Notes: generated from the letters alone by a model not told the origin. Counted from the first letter of the stretch, positions 17,090-27,688 are shown. The stretch: 32,682 nucleotides of DNA from Planctomycetaceae bacterium (GCA_002724415.1 PBOU01000141.1:1-32682); one strand, 5' to 3'. Translations and numbers: made by a program.

Positions 17090-19510
17090 TCAGGCACGAC
17101 GACGCATCAGTCGAACGTGGTGCCACGTGGTCGTCGCCATCAGGATGAGCCACACAAACAGGGCCACCAATGAGACCGTCGCGCCGACCCGGTAGATCGG
17201 TGGTCGGAAACTGAAGGTCAACTCGAATTGTCCCGATCCGGGAATCTCCACACTTTTCCATCCACCGAATGCTGGTGCGATGGGCACCCGGCTGGATTTG
17301 TCCGACGTCGTGAGCACCGCTTCCCAGCCAGGGTATTGGAGATCCGACAGGACAAGCACGGACCTCGAGGACGCGTTGCCGCGGACGACGACCGTCTCAC
17401 CCCGGTCGGTGATGTCGGTCAGCGGCACCGCCGGTTGCGAGTCCAGCATGTGCCTCCTCGCCGGGGGGGGGCGGAGGTACAGTCGCGGATCGGTGCCGGC
17501 TTCCGGCGGAGTGCCGACAGGGAACAGCCAGGCCCGGGCTGAAACCACCGTGTCGTCGAGTGTCCAGAGCGACCAGGTGGAGTCGGGGAGAAAGGTCGAT
17601 GCCAGGAATCTCCCAAAGTACTGTCGCGTCAACCATTCGTCGCGGATTGTCTCCGACGTTCGTAGGGGGAAATCCCTGTCGAACTGTTCGCTGTCGAACA
17701 CTCCGTACAGCAACCTGATGTTGGCCAGCCTCAGGAACTCGATGTCGTCCGAGTCCATGTGGCCGGGGCTGCTCTGAAGTCGGACGGCCATGTCGTTCCA
17801 GCGGGTTGTCGAGGGGATGGTCGCCAGCGTTTTCCTCCAGAGATGTTCATGTGGTGGAACCCAGTTCTCCCAGAACCGGTTGATGTCCGCGGTGCCGTCG
17901 TTGGTGAAGTTGGCGATTCCCAATCGCATCGGGCTGTTCCCAAAGCTGCCGGCGGTGCGCTGTTGCTTGTGGTTGGCCAGCGATTCCAGCACCGGGCTCT
18001 GTTCCACCGGGCTGACACGTGGTTCCCAGGACATCGGTCGCAACAGTCCTCCCGTCCAGCCCAGATCAACTGCCACCCAGACCAGGGCCAGTGCGATCCA
18101 CCGCTGTCGACGTGACAGGACGCCATACAACGCACCGCACGCCAGCAGTCCAAGCACTGCCAGGTTCAATGCCAGGGGAGCCAATCCCGGAAGCATGCTG
18201 CGGAACTGGCTGAACACCCGGGCCAGTTTCTCCGTGTTTCCACCGTCCTCGACCGCGGTCAGCGAGATGACGACGAGGCCCACGACGACGAGAACGGGGG
18301 CGGTCAGCGCGAGTCGGCCACTCCACCGCTGGATCACCGCGTGCGGCATCTGGTCGAGCCCGCGTCCGGCCAGTAGTGCCCAGCACAGGCCACTGGCGAC
18401 GCTCCATCGCGCCGGTGCCGAGAACCAGTCGAAACCCGGCAACGAGAGCAACCAGGTCGATCCTGGCACGAATCGGCCCATCGAGAACAACAGGGTCAGG
18501 ACCAGTACGCCACCCAGCAACTTCACATCTCGGTCGTGTCGGCAGGCAACCAGGACCCAGATCGCCAGCAGACAGGGCAGCAGGCCCACGTAGCAGAGAC
18601 TCTCTCGTGAAGAACTTCGAAAGGGCACCCAGGTCAGCGGTTCGGCTGCAGCGTATCCGGCCAGTGTGCCCGGGGCGAGATGATTGACGAGCAGGTGGGC
18701 TGGTGGCAGCGAGTGACTTTGCAGGTAGGCCGTTCCGCGGCCTCTCAGGTCTGCCCGCATCAATAGTTCTGCGGTTGGTGCCAACTGGGCTGCCGCGAGT
18801 ACGATTCCGCTGGTGATCGCCAGCAACACCAGTCCACCACGACCGGCCGATGACCAGGATTGGCGCGGGGCTTCCGAGACGTTCCGCATTCCGAGGATCG
18901 TGCTGATGACCAGTACGATCACCACCGTGAAGAAAGCCACCTGGAAGTGACCGGCCAGCAGTTGGAGGCCCAGGACCCCGGTCAGTGTCACCGGCCACAC
19001 CCAGCGCCCCTCTTGCATCCATTTCCAGGTGGCGAGCACCGCCAGTGGCAGCCAGCAGGCGGTGGTCGACGCCCAGACGAAGTCGGTCCGGGCCATAAAG
19101 AAACCCTGCCCGCAAAAGACCAACCCCGCCATCAGGCTTGCGGACCGCGACTGTCCGATTCCGCGGGCACAGCAGTAGGTGAGTGACCCCGCCAACACCG
19201 TGTGCAGGACCAGGGAGATGACGAACGCGGTGGAAGCTTCAAGACATCCGAACAGCAGTCGGTGTGGTGGGTAGAGGACTCCGAGTTGACCCTCGGCCAG
19301 TACCGGCGATCCGAAACCGGCCAGTTCGTTCCACAGCGGTACCCGGCCCGACTCGAACGCGCGTCCCAGGAAGGAAAACAGCGGCAGGTCCCCCAACGAG
19401 ACCATGCCTTCACCCGGCACCCGGCCCATCAGCGTGGCTGGCCAGTACCACAGGACCACGGCCAGTATCAGCACCGCCAGTGGCCAGGTTCGCACGAGAG
19501 GTTTCTTCAC
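17090..19510 (-). CDS. YfhO-like polytopic membrane protein (GT-C-like)
   Basis: The 806-residue protein starts at GTG 19510 with GAGGG nine bases upstream; the GTGA overlaps the stop of the cytochrome gene. The N-terminal two thirds contain about a dozen hydrophobic helices. The first loop reads GDLPLFSFLGRAF, then LWNELAGFGSPVLAEGQLGVLYPP, the pattern of YfhO-family proteins, which resemble GT-C glycosyltransferases that use polyprenyl-phosphate sugars. The conserved acidic residue in the first loop is D42. A soluble C-terminal part (about 490-780), probably outside the cytoplasm, ends in one last helix and a basic tail. In Firmicutes YfhO is linked to teichoic-acid glycosylation; here only a general envelope glycosyl transfer role can be inferred. 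A run of nine C on the coding strand (17471-17463) encodes part of RPPPA near residue 682 without breaking the frame. Confidence 0.9.
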   Translation of the reverse strand: MKKPLVRTWPLAVLILAVVLWYWPATLMGRVPGEGMVSLGDLPLFSFLGRAFESGRVPLWNELAGFGSPVLAEGQLGVLYPPHRLLFGCLEASTAFVISLVLHTVLAGSLTYCCARGIGQSRSASLMAGLVFCGQGFFMARTDFVWASTTACWLPLAVLATWKWMQEGRWVWPVTLTGVLGLQLLAGHFQVAFFTVVIVLVISTILGMRNVSEAPRQSWSSAGRGGLVLLAITSGIVLAAAQLAPTAELLMRADLRGRGTAYLQSHSLPPAHLLVNHLAPGTLAGYAAAEPLTWVPFRSSSRESLCYVGLLPCLLAIWVLVACRHDRDVKLLGGVLVLTLLFSMGRFVPGSTWLLSLPGFDWFSAPARWSVASGLCWALLAGRGLDQMPHAVIQRWSGRLALTAPVLVVVGLVVISLTAVEDGGNTEKLARVFSQFRSMLPGLAPLALNLAVLGLLACGALYGVLSRRQRWIALALVWVAVDLGWTGGLLRPMSWEPRVSPVEQSPVLESLANHKQQRTAGSFGNSPMRLGIANFTNDGTADINRFWENWVPPHEHLWRKTLATIPSTTRWNDMAVRLQSSPGHMDSDDIEFLRLANIRLLYGVFDSEQFDRDFPLRTSETIRDEWLTRQYFGRFLASTFLPDSTWSLWTLDDTVVSARAWLFPVGTPPEAGTDPRLYLRPPPARRHMLDSQPAVPLTDITDRGETVVVRGNASSRSVLVLSDLQYPGWEAVLTTSDKSSRVPIAPAFGGWKSVEIPGSGQFELTFSFRPPIYRVGATVSLVALFVWLILMATTTWHHVRLMRRRA

Positions 19511-20793
19511 CGGTCGGCACCCTCACGGTGGACCGGTTCTTCCTTGCGCATGATGGTGTGAATGACCTCGCCAGGATCAAACCCGAACCGCCTCGCATCC
19601 AGGTCACCCATCTTGTGGTAACGGAGTTCAGCCGAGACCCGGTGCGCGGAACTCTCGGGAAGGTCTTTGGCGGGAACGAAGTACCGGAACGTTCGCCGTT
19701 CACCGGGGAGCAAACGCGTGTCGGAACTCAACGGAGCACCGGGGTCGAGTCCCCGCTCACGCAGTCCCAGTTCGCGTCGCATGATCTCGACTCGTGGCCA
19801 CTCGACGACCCGACGGACCGTGTTGGGCTGTGCTACGGGTTCCTCGTGTTCGGACATCGGTTCCACAAGGGGGTGAACGATCGGAGGCGTGTCGGCCTCG
19901 CGGAGGTCCGTGTACAGCGTCAGGAATCGAAAATGTTCTCCACCTGGCATCCGGTGGCCAACGCCCTTGGCACTGACCGAGACGCGGACATTGATACCGG
20001 GAGGCTGGCTCTGCCACGTTGCGGACAGGTCGAGTTCGAGGGCCTGGTTGAGCATCTCGTTGCTGTAACCGCCTGGCATCAGGTGATTGCCGTCGGGCAT
20101 GTGGCATTCGTGACAACTCTCCTGGCTACCGCCGTCGCGACGAAAATCCAGGAACTCTTCCATGCTGGCCTGCTGCAACTTTCCGTGAAATTCGTCTCCG
20201 AAATGGGCACTCTTGAAAGCAAACTGATGGCATCCGCCACAGAATTCCGCGGTTCCCAACTCGGGTGCCAATCGAAGTGGGTGAGCGGCCTGGCCAGCCC
20301 TGGTGATTCGTGTCGTCAACACCTTGCCGTCGCGGACGTGGCAGGTCAGGCAATCGACCCCGTCAACGAGCCATTGTGGTTGGTCGGTGAAGAGACTTTT
20401 GAGTCCGTGTGGCACCTCGGTGGGCAATTGGCCGGCACTGGGATTGGTCGGGGCGTGACAGTTCAGGCACCACTGTCGTCGGCCGCCGATTGGCTGAGTG
20501 CACTCGACACGAAACTTCTTGTTTGTCGCGGCAGCGGCGTGTCGGCTGGCCTTCCACTCTCGGAATGCTTCGACGTGACACGTGCCACACTGGCGGTTGG
20601 TCCATGCCGCTGGCGCTTTCACCGAGACAGGCGTGAGTCCATGATCGAACAATGCCGGAGTCGCCGGCCGTGATGCCTGCAGAGCCTGTTGCACAAACAA
20701 CCCGGCTGTGATGACCCCGGCGGCGATCAAGAGGATGACCGGACCGGTGATCCATGCAGTGTTGTATCGCACGTGGCGACCATCAGGGGGCAT
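19507..20793 (-). CDS. Membrane-anchored pentaheme c-type cytochrome (c554-like)
   Basis: Starting at ATG 20793 the protein has 428 residues. A transmembrane anchor spans about 14-37. Five CxxCH motifs follow: CGTCH (69-73), CLNCH (109-113), CLTCH (148-152), CGGCH (185-189) and CHECH (227-231). The first sits in CxxCHxxxFREWKASRH, where the second histidine (H85) is a likely distal ligand, as in cytochrome c554-type proteins. A C-terminal domain of about 190 residues contains GVGHRMPGGEHFR, a motif I associate with such multiheme proteins, and no further hemes. The role should be electron transfer on the outer face of a membrane; partner and direction are unknown. The frame is open further upstream (GTG 20889), but that part lies inside the EF-hand gene. 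With ATG 20793 the overlap is only 11 bases. The downstream YfhO-like gene overlaps by four. Confidence 0.92.
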   Translation of the reverse strand: MPPDGRHVRYNTAWITGPVILLIAAGVITAGLFVQQALQASRPATPALFDHGLTPVSVKAPAAWTNRQCGTCHVEAFREWKASRHAAAATNKKFRVECTQPIGGRRQWCLNCHAPTNPSAGQLPTEVPHGLKSLFTDQPQWLVDGVDCLTCHVRDGKVLTTRITRAGQAAHPLRLAPELGTAEFCGGCHQFAFKSAHFGDEFHGKLQQASMEEFLDFRRDGGSQESCHECHMPDGNHLMPGGYSNEMLNQALELDLSATWQSQPPGINVRVSVSAKGVGHRMPGGEHFRFLTLYTDLREADTPPIVHPLVEPMSEHEEPVAQPNTVRRVVEWPRVEIMRRELGLRERGLDPGAPLSSDTRLLPGERRTFRYFVPAKDLPESSAHRVSAELRYHKMGDLDARRFGFDPGEVIHTIMRKEEPVHREGADR

Positions 20794-21730
20794 CGTTGGT
20801 TCGCTTTTTGTCGACACGTTCGGGAGTGGGTCGCTGAGGTCGTCTACTGGAACCTCGTCCACCGAACCGGCTGGGTCTTCCAGACCCACTTCGTCCGCCG
20901 CGACGACGGCCCAGGCTCTCGGCCAGCTTCATCAATTCCTGTCGGTCCAGTTTGCCGTCCTTGTCCGCGTCATACCGCAGCGCGTTTTCGACAAACTGTG
21001 CCGGGCCAGGAGGACCGCCTCCAAAACGGCTGCCCGAGCCATCAGGAGGTCTGAATCCACGAGATCGTTGTTCCCGAGAATCGGTTCGCTTGTCCGTTGC
21101 GGCGGCCAGTTCAGCCCGGCGTGCCGCAATCCGTTTCTCTGCTGGTTCTGTCGCGGCACGTGCCCACTTGCCCCACACTCGAAGGTACTCCGGGACGAAA
21201 ATCAAATCGTCGGCGTTGCGGTCCAGTGCCGAGAACACCTCGTTAGCCAGCTTCTCGTCAGCCAGGCGTTTGGTCGCGTGTTTGACGAACTCCCTCCGCT
21301 CGACCCGGCCGTCGTTGTCGTCGTCCATCGCCTGGACGAGTTGCTTGGCTTCGTCGGTGATGATCCGGTTGAGAATGTACTCGGCCCTGGTCACAAACCG
21401 GTCGCCGTTTTCGTCGGCAGCCCGGAAAATTCCGGAACGGGCCTGCGCTGTCAGATACCGTCCGTTGTCGACATATTCTCGCTCGGAATGTTTTCCATCC
21501 CGGTTGGTGTCTGCCCGTTCGAATTGGCTGGAGTGGCCATCGAGTGTCCGACCCGTCGTGCCCTTCTCCTGCTGTGCTCCGAGTTGCTTGAGCACCTTGG
21601 ACACGGGCACGTTGCCAATAGACAGGGACTTGCCGGTTTTTGACGTGCTGGCCTGGGAAAATGCGGTTGTTTGGGATGCACCAAGAATGATCAGCAGGCA
21701 CCCAAACCCGCATCTTGTGAACGATCTCAC
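20783..21730 (-). CDS. Secreted EF-hand calcium-binding protein with five loops
   Basis: Starting at GTG 21730 the product is 315 residues. A clean signal peptide (MRSFTRCGFGCLLIILG, cleavage near residue 24) makes this start far better than the ATG at 21865. Five EF-hand-type loops are visible: DTNRDGKHSERE (74-85), DENGDRFVTRAE (106-117), DDDNDGRVERRE (136-147), DRNADDLIFVPE (170-181, with D in place of G at loop position 6) and DADKDGKLDRQE (254-265). Four have the D-x-D/N-x-D-G pattern or a close variant, and all end in E. The C-terminal 45 residues are rich in G, R and S. Calcium sensing or structural binding outside the cytoplasm is likely. It overlaps the cytochrome gene by 11 bases and the two are probably coexpressed. 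Confidence 0.9.
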   Translation of the reverse strand: MRSFTRCGFGCLLIILGASQTTAFSQASTSKTGKSLSIGNVPVSKVLKQLGAQQEKGTTGRTLDGHSSQFERADTNRDGKHSEREYVDNGRYLTAQARSGIFRAADENGDRFVTRAEYILNRIITDEAKQLVQAMDDDNDGRVERREFVKHATKRLADEKLANEVFSALDRNADDLIFVPEYLRVWGKWARAATEPAEKRIAARRAELAAATDKRTDSREQRSRGFRPPDGSGSRFGGGPPGPAQFVENALRYDADKDGKLDRQELMKLAESLGRRRGGRSGSGRPSRFGGRGSSRRPQRPTPERVDKKRTNDAP

Positions 21731-21737
21731 GTTTCTG

Positions 21738-21742
21738 CCTCC
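21738..21742 (-). promoter_or_regulatory. Strong Shine-Dalgarno that sets the EF-hand gene start
   Basis: On the minus strand GGAGG (21742-21738) is followed by seven bases and then GTG at 21730. This is the best ribosome site in the window and overrides the earlier in-frame ATGs at 21865 and 21757. Confidence 0.75.
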
Positions 21743-21769
21743 TGGCAAACGGCACATTCGGACCACCCG

Positions 21770-21775
21770 ATTGTA
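21770..21775 (-). promoter_or_regulatory. Candidate -10 box for the EF-hand/cytochrome/YfhO genes
   Basis: TACAAT on the minus strand (21775-21770) lies 40 bases before the GTG in the 144-bp gap after the DUF1501 gene. It matches five of six -10 bases, but no good -35 is visible at the right distance. Confidence 0.25.
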
Positions 21776-21874
21776 CCGGACAACCTGCCGGAACAGCGAC
21801 GTCCAGACGTTGTGGCAGGCACAATCCCATTGCGTCGCTTGCGGCACCGGGTCGTCGCAGTGCACGGGGGGGAT

Positions 21875-23263
<1,389 letters not shown>

Positions 23264-23280
23264 TCGAAGTGGCTTTCGTC

Positions 23281-26112
23281 TCAGTACAGGTACAGGAACT
23301 CGTTGGAATTCAGCAGCAACAGGCACACATCGGCCAATGCTCTCGTGTCGGCATCAACCGTCCAGGGTTTTGCGTCCGGGACGTAGTTCTCGTAGACGTT
23401 GAGCTTCTCGACAAATTCGAATGGTTCGCCGGTCAATTCCTCGACCAGCGACCGCACCACCTGTTTCGGATACTCGATTCGCTGTGGTCTGTGTTGGGCG
23501 TGGTAACCCTGCATTTCGGCCAGGTAGGCGTGCAGGGTTTTTTGTTCTGCTGGCGTGGGGACCCGGGCGTAGGCCAGTTGAACGGCCCGGCGAATCCAGA
23601 GGGACGTGTTCCCGGGTTTTTCTTTTCTGACACGCAGAGCGAACGCGATCGAACGATCGGTCATCACGTCGCTGTTCATCAGTGTGAAGGCCTGGGGAGA
23701 GACGGTCGCAGCGTTGCGTGACTCGCACGATTCGTTCGGATTGGGCAGGTTGAGGATCTCCAGGAATGGGTCGGCCTGGCCGCGAACCCGGTAAGCGTAG
23801 AGCGTGCGACGGTTTCGTTCGGCCGGTGTTCGCGATGGCTGGTGGGCCGGGGCGATCGAGAACTGGATCATGCGTGGCTGCAGAGCCACCTCGAGATTGA
23901 TTTCTGGCATGATCGGCACCCCCCCGACCTGTCGATTCAATTCGCCACTGACCAGCAGCGTGCTGTCGCGGAATTCCTCGGCCGTGAGACGTCGGATGGG
24001 AAACGAGCCCAGCAGGTTGTTACCGGGATCGACGACGGACTGTTTCCGGGAGTTGGCCGGTCGACTGGACCGCCGGTAGGTCTTGCTCGAGAGGATCTGA
24101 CGGTGCAGCCTTTTGATTCTCCAGCCGTGGGCGATGAAGTCGGCCGTCAACCAGTCGAGCAGTTCCGGGTGGGTTGGCTTGCTGCCCCTGGCCCCGAAAT
24201 TGTTGGCCGTATGCACGAGTCCCCGGCCGAAGTGGTGTTGCCAGATTCTGTTGACGATGGACCGGGCCGTCAGCGGGTTGTTGTCGTTGGCAATCCAACG
24301 TGCCAGGGCCAGTCGTCGGCCGTCGAGTTGGGTTGTGATCGAGAACCTGTCGGTGGTCGGCTGATCGGAAACGAGTCCGGTGCCGCTGAGCACACCGGGT
24401 TGGACTGGTTGGAGCGGAGCCAGGAGCGAACCGCCGCCGAGGATGAAGTTCTCGGGTCTCCACTTGCGGTTGACCTGTTTCGGCCGACGCAACTTGCGGC
24501 CGTTCTTGAAACTGACAGGGCCATTGAAGACCGCCTGGGCCATCGGTTGGTAACGTTCGAGTCGACGGGTCCAGATCCAGACGTCCTGTTCCCGGACTTT
24601 CAGGATGCCCTTTTCCTCGGGTGTCAGTCCCACGTGCCGAGGCGGTTTCATGTCCTCGGGGTCACGGCGACGGGCGTTGACGTTCTTGTAGGGAAGATCG
24701 TGATCGGCGTACCACTGCCTGGCAGCGGTCTCCTGCTTGTTGAGCACCCGGTCGCGTTCGGCTGTCGCGAAGTCGAGACGTTCCTGGACGAGCTTTCGTT
24801 TCTGTACGAACCCGGTCCTGTTCTCGGTGGGCAAAAACGAGGCCGTCATTTCAGCAGGTTGTGTGCCTGCAAACGCCGCGTACATCCGGTAGTAATCACG
24901 AGTGGGGACGGGGTCGAACTTGTGGTCGTGGCACTTGCAGCACCGCAGCGGGATCGACAGAAATGCCTGGCCGACGGTGTTGACCAGATCGTCCAGGTAG
25001 ATCTGCCGTGCTTCCTGGCGGGAGATCATCGCCGCTCCCCATGGTCCCATCCGCAGAAAGCCGGTTGCGATGATGGCCTCGGGGTCGTCGGGTCTCAACT
25101 CGTCGCCGGCGATCTGTTCGACGATGAACCGATTGAACGGCAGGTCGTTGTTGAACGAGCGGACGACGTAGTCGCGATAACGCCAGGCATTGGATCGTTC
25201 GTAATCGTTGGAGAATCCGGCCGTGTCGGCATAGCGGACGACATCCAGCCAGTGTTGTGCCCACCGCTCACCGTAGTGGCTGCTCTTGAGGAGCCTGTTG
25301 AGGAGATCGTTCCAAGCCGTGGTTGAGTTCTTTTCGTGAGCTTGCCGGAACAGGAAGACCTCGTAGGGCGTTGGCGGCAGGCCGGTGAGATCGTAGGTGA
25401 CTCGACGAACCAGTGTCCTGAAATCGGCCGTTTCGGCCGGCTCGACTCCCGCTTTCTCCAGGCGGCGGTTGATAAACCCGTCGATTGGATTCCTGGTTCC
25501 ACCGGGAATCCGCACGGGCTTCAACTGCTGAAACGCCCAGATGTCCTCCGGTTGATACCGCCGGTAGGTCCAGTTCTCCGACAGGCCACCGCTGGTATCG
25601 ACGATGATGCCATCCTCGTTTTGCCGGATCGACCGCTCGAGTGTTCGGATTGTGTTTTGCGTTGTTTCGTCCGGCCACCGAGCCCCGGCAGTGATCCAGT
25701 CGCGGATCAATCCGGTTTCCGTTTTTGTCAATCGGTCGTTGGCTTTCGGTGGCATCTCCAGGCCGTTCCACAGGACTGCCTGGTACAACGGACTCTTCTC
25801 CGGGTGGCCGGGCACCACCGCGGGTTTGCCCGACTCGCCTCCCCGGAGCAGCGACTTACGGGATCGAATGTCAAGGTCGCCCCGGATCTCGTCGGGGTCG
25901 TCCCCGTGGCAGCCAAAGCATTTCACCTTCAGCAGAGGCAGGACCTTGATGGTGAACAGACGGTTTGCTGCTTTTGCCGGGGGCACCTCTGGTTTCTGCT
26001 CGTTTGCAAACAGGGACGAGGTGGCTGTTGTGGTGCAAGCGACTGCAACCACCAGGACGACCGATACGACGCGGTGCAATGACATCATGGTCATCCAGGT
26101 TCCAGAGTTCAT
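23281..26112 (-). CDS. PSCyt1/DUF1549/DUF1553 cytochrome-domain protein
   Basis: This 943-residue exported protein has the full-length architecture of its family. After a signal peptide (about 1-36) comes PSCyt1 with CFGCH (65-69), then WNGLEMPPK. DUF1549 follows (about 205-415) with CCKCHDHKFDP (CxxCH at 391-395), then a charged linker, then DUF1553 (about 595-925) ending LLNSNEFLYLY. Two CxxCH motifs could bind two hemes. PSCyt1-type domains are named for their cytochrome-like motif, but heme loading has, to my knowledge, rarely been shown. ATG 26112 is used; ATGs at 26094, 26088 and 26085 are possible and have similar ribosome sites. It heads the minus-strand run and is followed after 17 bases by its DUF1501 partner. 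The upstream region contains a candidate promoter with an embedded palindrome. Confidence 0.94.
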   Translation of the reverse strand: MNSGTWMTMMSLHRVVSVVLVVAVACTTTATSSLFANEQKPEVPPAKAANRLFTIKVLPLLKVKCFGCHGDDPDEIRGDLDIRSRKSLLRGGESGKPAVVPGHPEKSPLYQAVLWNGLEMPPKANDRLTKTETGLIRDWITAGARWPDETTQNTIRTLERSIRQNEDGIIVDTSGGLSENWTYRRYQPEDIWAFQQLKPVRIPGGTRNPIDGFINRRLEKAGVEPAETADFRTLVRRVTYDLTGLPPTPYEVFLFRQAHEKNSTTAWNDLLNRLLKSSHYGERWAQHWLDVVRYADTAGFSNDYERSNAWRYRDYVVRSFNNDLPFNRFIVEQIAGDELRPDDPEAIIATGFLRMGPWGAAMISRQEARQIYLDDLVNTVGQAFLSIPLRCCKCHDHKFDPVPTRDYYRMYAAFAGTQPAEMTASFLPTENRTGFVQKRKLVQERLDFATAERDRVLNKQETAARQWYADHDLPYKNVNARRRDPEDMKPPRHVGLTPEEKGILKVREQDVWIWTRRLERYQPMAQAVFNGPVSFKNGRKLRRPKQVNRKWRPENFILGGGSLLAPLQPVQPGVLSGTGLVSDQPTTDRFSITTQLDGRRLALARWIANDNNPLTARSIVNRIWQHHFGRGLVHTANNFGARGSKPTHPELLDWLTADFIAHGWRIKRLHRQILSSKTYRRSSRPANSRKQSVVDPGNNLLGSFPIRRLTAEEFRDSTLLVSGELNRQVGGVPIMPEINLEVALQPRMIQFSIAPAHQPSRTPAERNRRTLYAYRVRGQADPFLEILNLPNPNESCESRNAATVSPQAFTLMNSDVMTDRSIAFALRVRKEKPGNTSLWIRRAVQLAYARVPTPAEQKTLHAYLAEMQGYHAQHRPQRIEYPKQVVRSLVEELTGEPFEFVEKLNVYENYVPDAKPWTVDADTRALADVCLLLLNSNEFLYLY

Positions 26113-26143
26113 CCGTCCGCGGTGATCGAGTGCTTGTCTATTG

Positions 26144-26171
26144 ATAGTAGAGTGACCACGTCCACTCTAAA
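26144..26171 (-). promoter_or_regulatory. Candidate promoter with palindrome in the spacer
   Basis: On the minus strand TTTAGA (26171-26166) and TACTAT (26149-26144) are 16 bases apart, each matching four of six sigma70 bases. The spacer is covered by a perfect 7-bp inverted repeat, TAGAGTG (26148-26154) and CACTCTA (26163-26169). A protein bound there would block RNA polymerase, so it could be an operator for the DUF1549/DUF1501 pair. Promoter assignment is weak; the repeat itself is exact. Confidence 0.35.
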
Positions 26172-26298
26172 GGTATTTCTCAGAAAAGTCGGCAGTTGTG
26201 TTGATCATGAGTTGGCGATTCGTCGCGACGTTTTCGTACAGATGTGGTAGATTTTCTTGGGGGTGATCCTGCTTCGTGTTGGAAAACCGGGGAATGCC

Positions 26299-27666
26299 GT
26301 GACAATCGGCCCAGTTGATGCTCGACGTTGTTTGGGGACGCTGCCCCGCCGTGCGCTGGTGCAGATGGGGCTCTCGGGACTGGGCAGCCTGGCTTTGCCG
26401 GACCTGTTGCGGCTGGAGAGCGAGGCCGCGTCGCGAACCGGACGGTCGTTGGATGGCAAGTCGATCATCGTGCTGTGGCTGTGGGGTGGTGCGAGCCACA
26501 TGGAGACCTTCGATCTCAAGCCCGAGGGGCCTCTGGGGTTTCGTGGAGAGTTTCGGCCGATTCCGACGTCGGCTCCCGGCCTGGACATCTCCGAGCACCT
26601 GCCGAAACTGGCCGCTCATGGTGACAAGTTGGCGATCATCCGCTCGCTGCACCACAACAGTCCTGGCCACGTGGACAGTACCCACACCGTGATGACCGGT
26701 TACCCCGGCAAGGACGCTCCTCCGCCCTACCGTCCCGATTACCCGGACTTCTGGGCGGTCGCCAGCAAGGTGTGTGGCGAGCGTGTCTCGGGAGTTCCGG
26801 CACACATGGCACTGCCACGTGTGCGATTCAACGGTTCGGCCTACCTGGGAGCCGGACTGGAACCCTTCCGGATTCGGTCCGACCCCAATGCCAGGAATTT
26901 CGAGGTTCCCAACCTCCAGTTGGACAGCCAGATGATTGGCCGGCTTCGTGAGCGGCGTAGCCTGCTGAAAGGTTTTGATGGCTTGCGGAACGACATCGAT
27001 CAATCCGGCGTGATGGATTCGCTGGATATCTACAACCACAAGGCCGTGGAACTGTTGACCAGTGGCTCGGTTCGCGCGGCATTTGATCTGAGTCGTGAAA
27101 AACCGGAGGTGCGTGATCGGTTTGGCCGTCATGCCGTGGGCCAGCGGTGCCTGTTGGCCCGGAGACTGGTCGAGGCTGGTGTTCGACTGGTCACGATCGA
27201 TTTTCCCTGCGTGCCGGGACAGAAGGCGTTCAGCTGGGACGATCATGCGAGTGTCTGGAATATTTTCGAACAGATGAAGATCCGGCTGCCTGTTCTCGAC
27301 CAGGTCACCTCGGCATTGATCGAGGACTTGCACGCGCGGGGGATGCAGGATGACGTGTTGTTTGTCGTCATGGGCGAGATGTCACACACGCCCCGGGTTC
27401 ATTACGTGAACGGGAACCCGGGTCGGGAACACTGGGCTCGAGCGATGTCGGTTCTGTTGTCCGGCGGTGGCATGACGATGGGCCAGCCTGTTGGCGCCAC
27501 CAACAACCGCGGTTCTTTGCCACTGCATCGGCCGCTGGTTCCCGGTGACCTGTTGGCCACCCTGTACCAGTACCTCGGCGTTCCGTTGGACACACAGTTC
27601 AACGACCACGCCGGACGTCCAACGCCGATCCTGCCCGAAGGTGCTCCGATCGACGAACTGATCTGA
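26299..27666 (+). CDS. Solitary DUF1501 protein with divergent motifs
   Basis: This 455-residue protein is started at GTG 26299, five bases after GGGGA (26289-26293); a longer TTG start at 26257 is less likely. The leader LPRRALVQMGLSGLGSLAL is Tat-like (RR followed by hydrophobic residues). It is clearly DUF1501, but both motifs differ from the norm: WGGASHMETFDLKPE replaces GGPSQxDxFDPKP, GEMSHTP (about 359-365) replaces GEFGRTP, and GREHW (about 375-379) replaces GRDHxP. Histidine and acidic residues are kept, so a metal site is still possible. No DUF1549/DUF1553 gene is adjacent on its strand. It is divergent from the PSCyt1/DUF1549/DUF1553 gene and converges on the beta-helix gene with 22 bp between stops. 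Confidence 0.9.
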   Translation: MTIGPVDARRCLGTLPRRALVQMGLSGLGSLALPDLLRLESEAASRTGRSLDGKSIIVLWLWGGASHMETFDLKPEGPLGFRGEFRPIPTSAPGLDISEHLPKLAAHGDKLAIIRSLHHNSPGHVDSTHTVMTGYPGKDAPPPYRPDYPDFWAVASKVCGERVSGVPAHMALPRVRFNGSAYLGAGLEPFRIRSDPNARNFEVPNLQLDSQMIGRLRERRSLLKGFDGLRNDIDQSGVMDSLDIYNHKAVELLTSGSVRAAFDLSREKPEVRDRFGRHAVGQRCLLARRLVEAGVRLVTIDFPCVPGQKAFSWDDHASVWNIFEQMKIRLPVLDQVTSALIEDLHARGMQDDVLFVVMGEMSHTPRVHYVNGNPGREHWARAMSVLLSGGGMTMGQPVGATNNRGSLPLHRPLVPGDLLATLYQYLGVPLDTQFNDHAGRPTPILPEGAPIDELI

Positions 27667-27688
27667 TCGGGGCTGAAACGACCGGAAG

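Noticed and set aside
19264-20673. 469-codon plus-strand open frame
   Set aside because: It is antisense to the pentaheme cytochrome and the YfhO-like gene start; no domain is visible.
23842-25326. 494-codon plus-strand open frame
   Set aside because: It is antisense to the DUF1549/DUF1553 protein and carries no recognisable motif.
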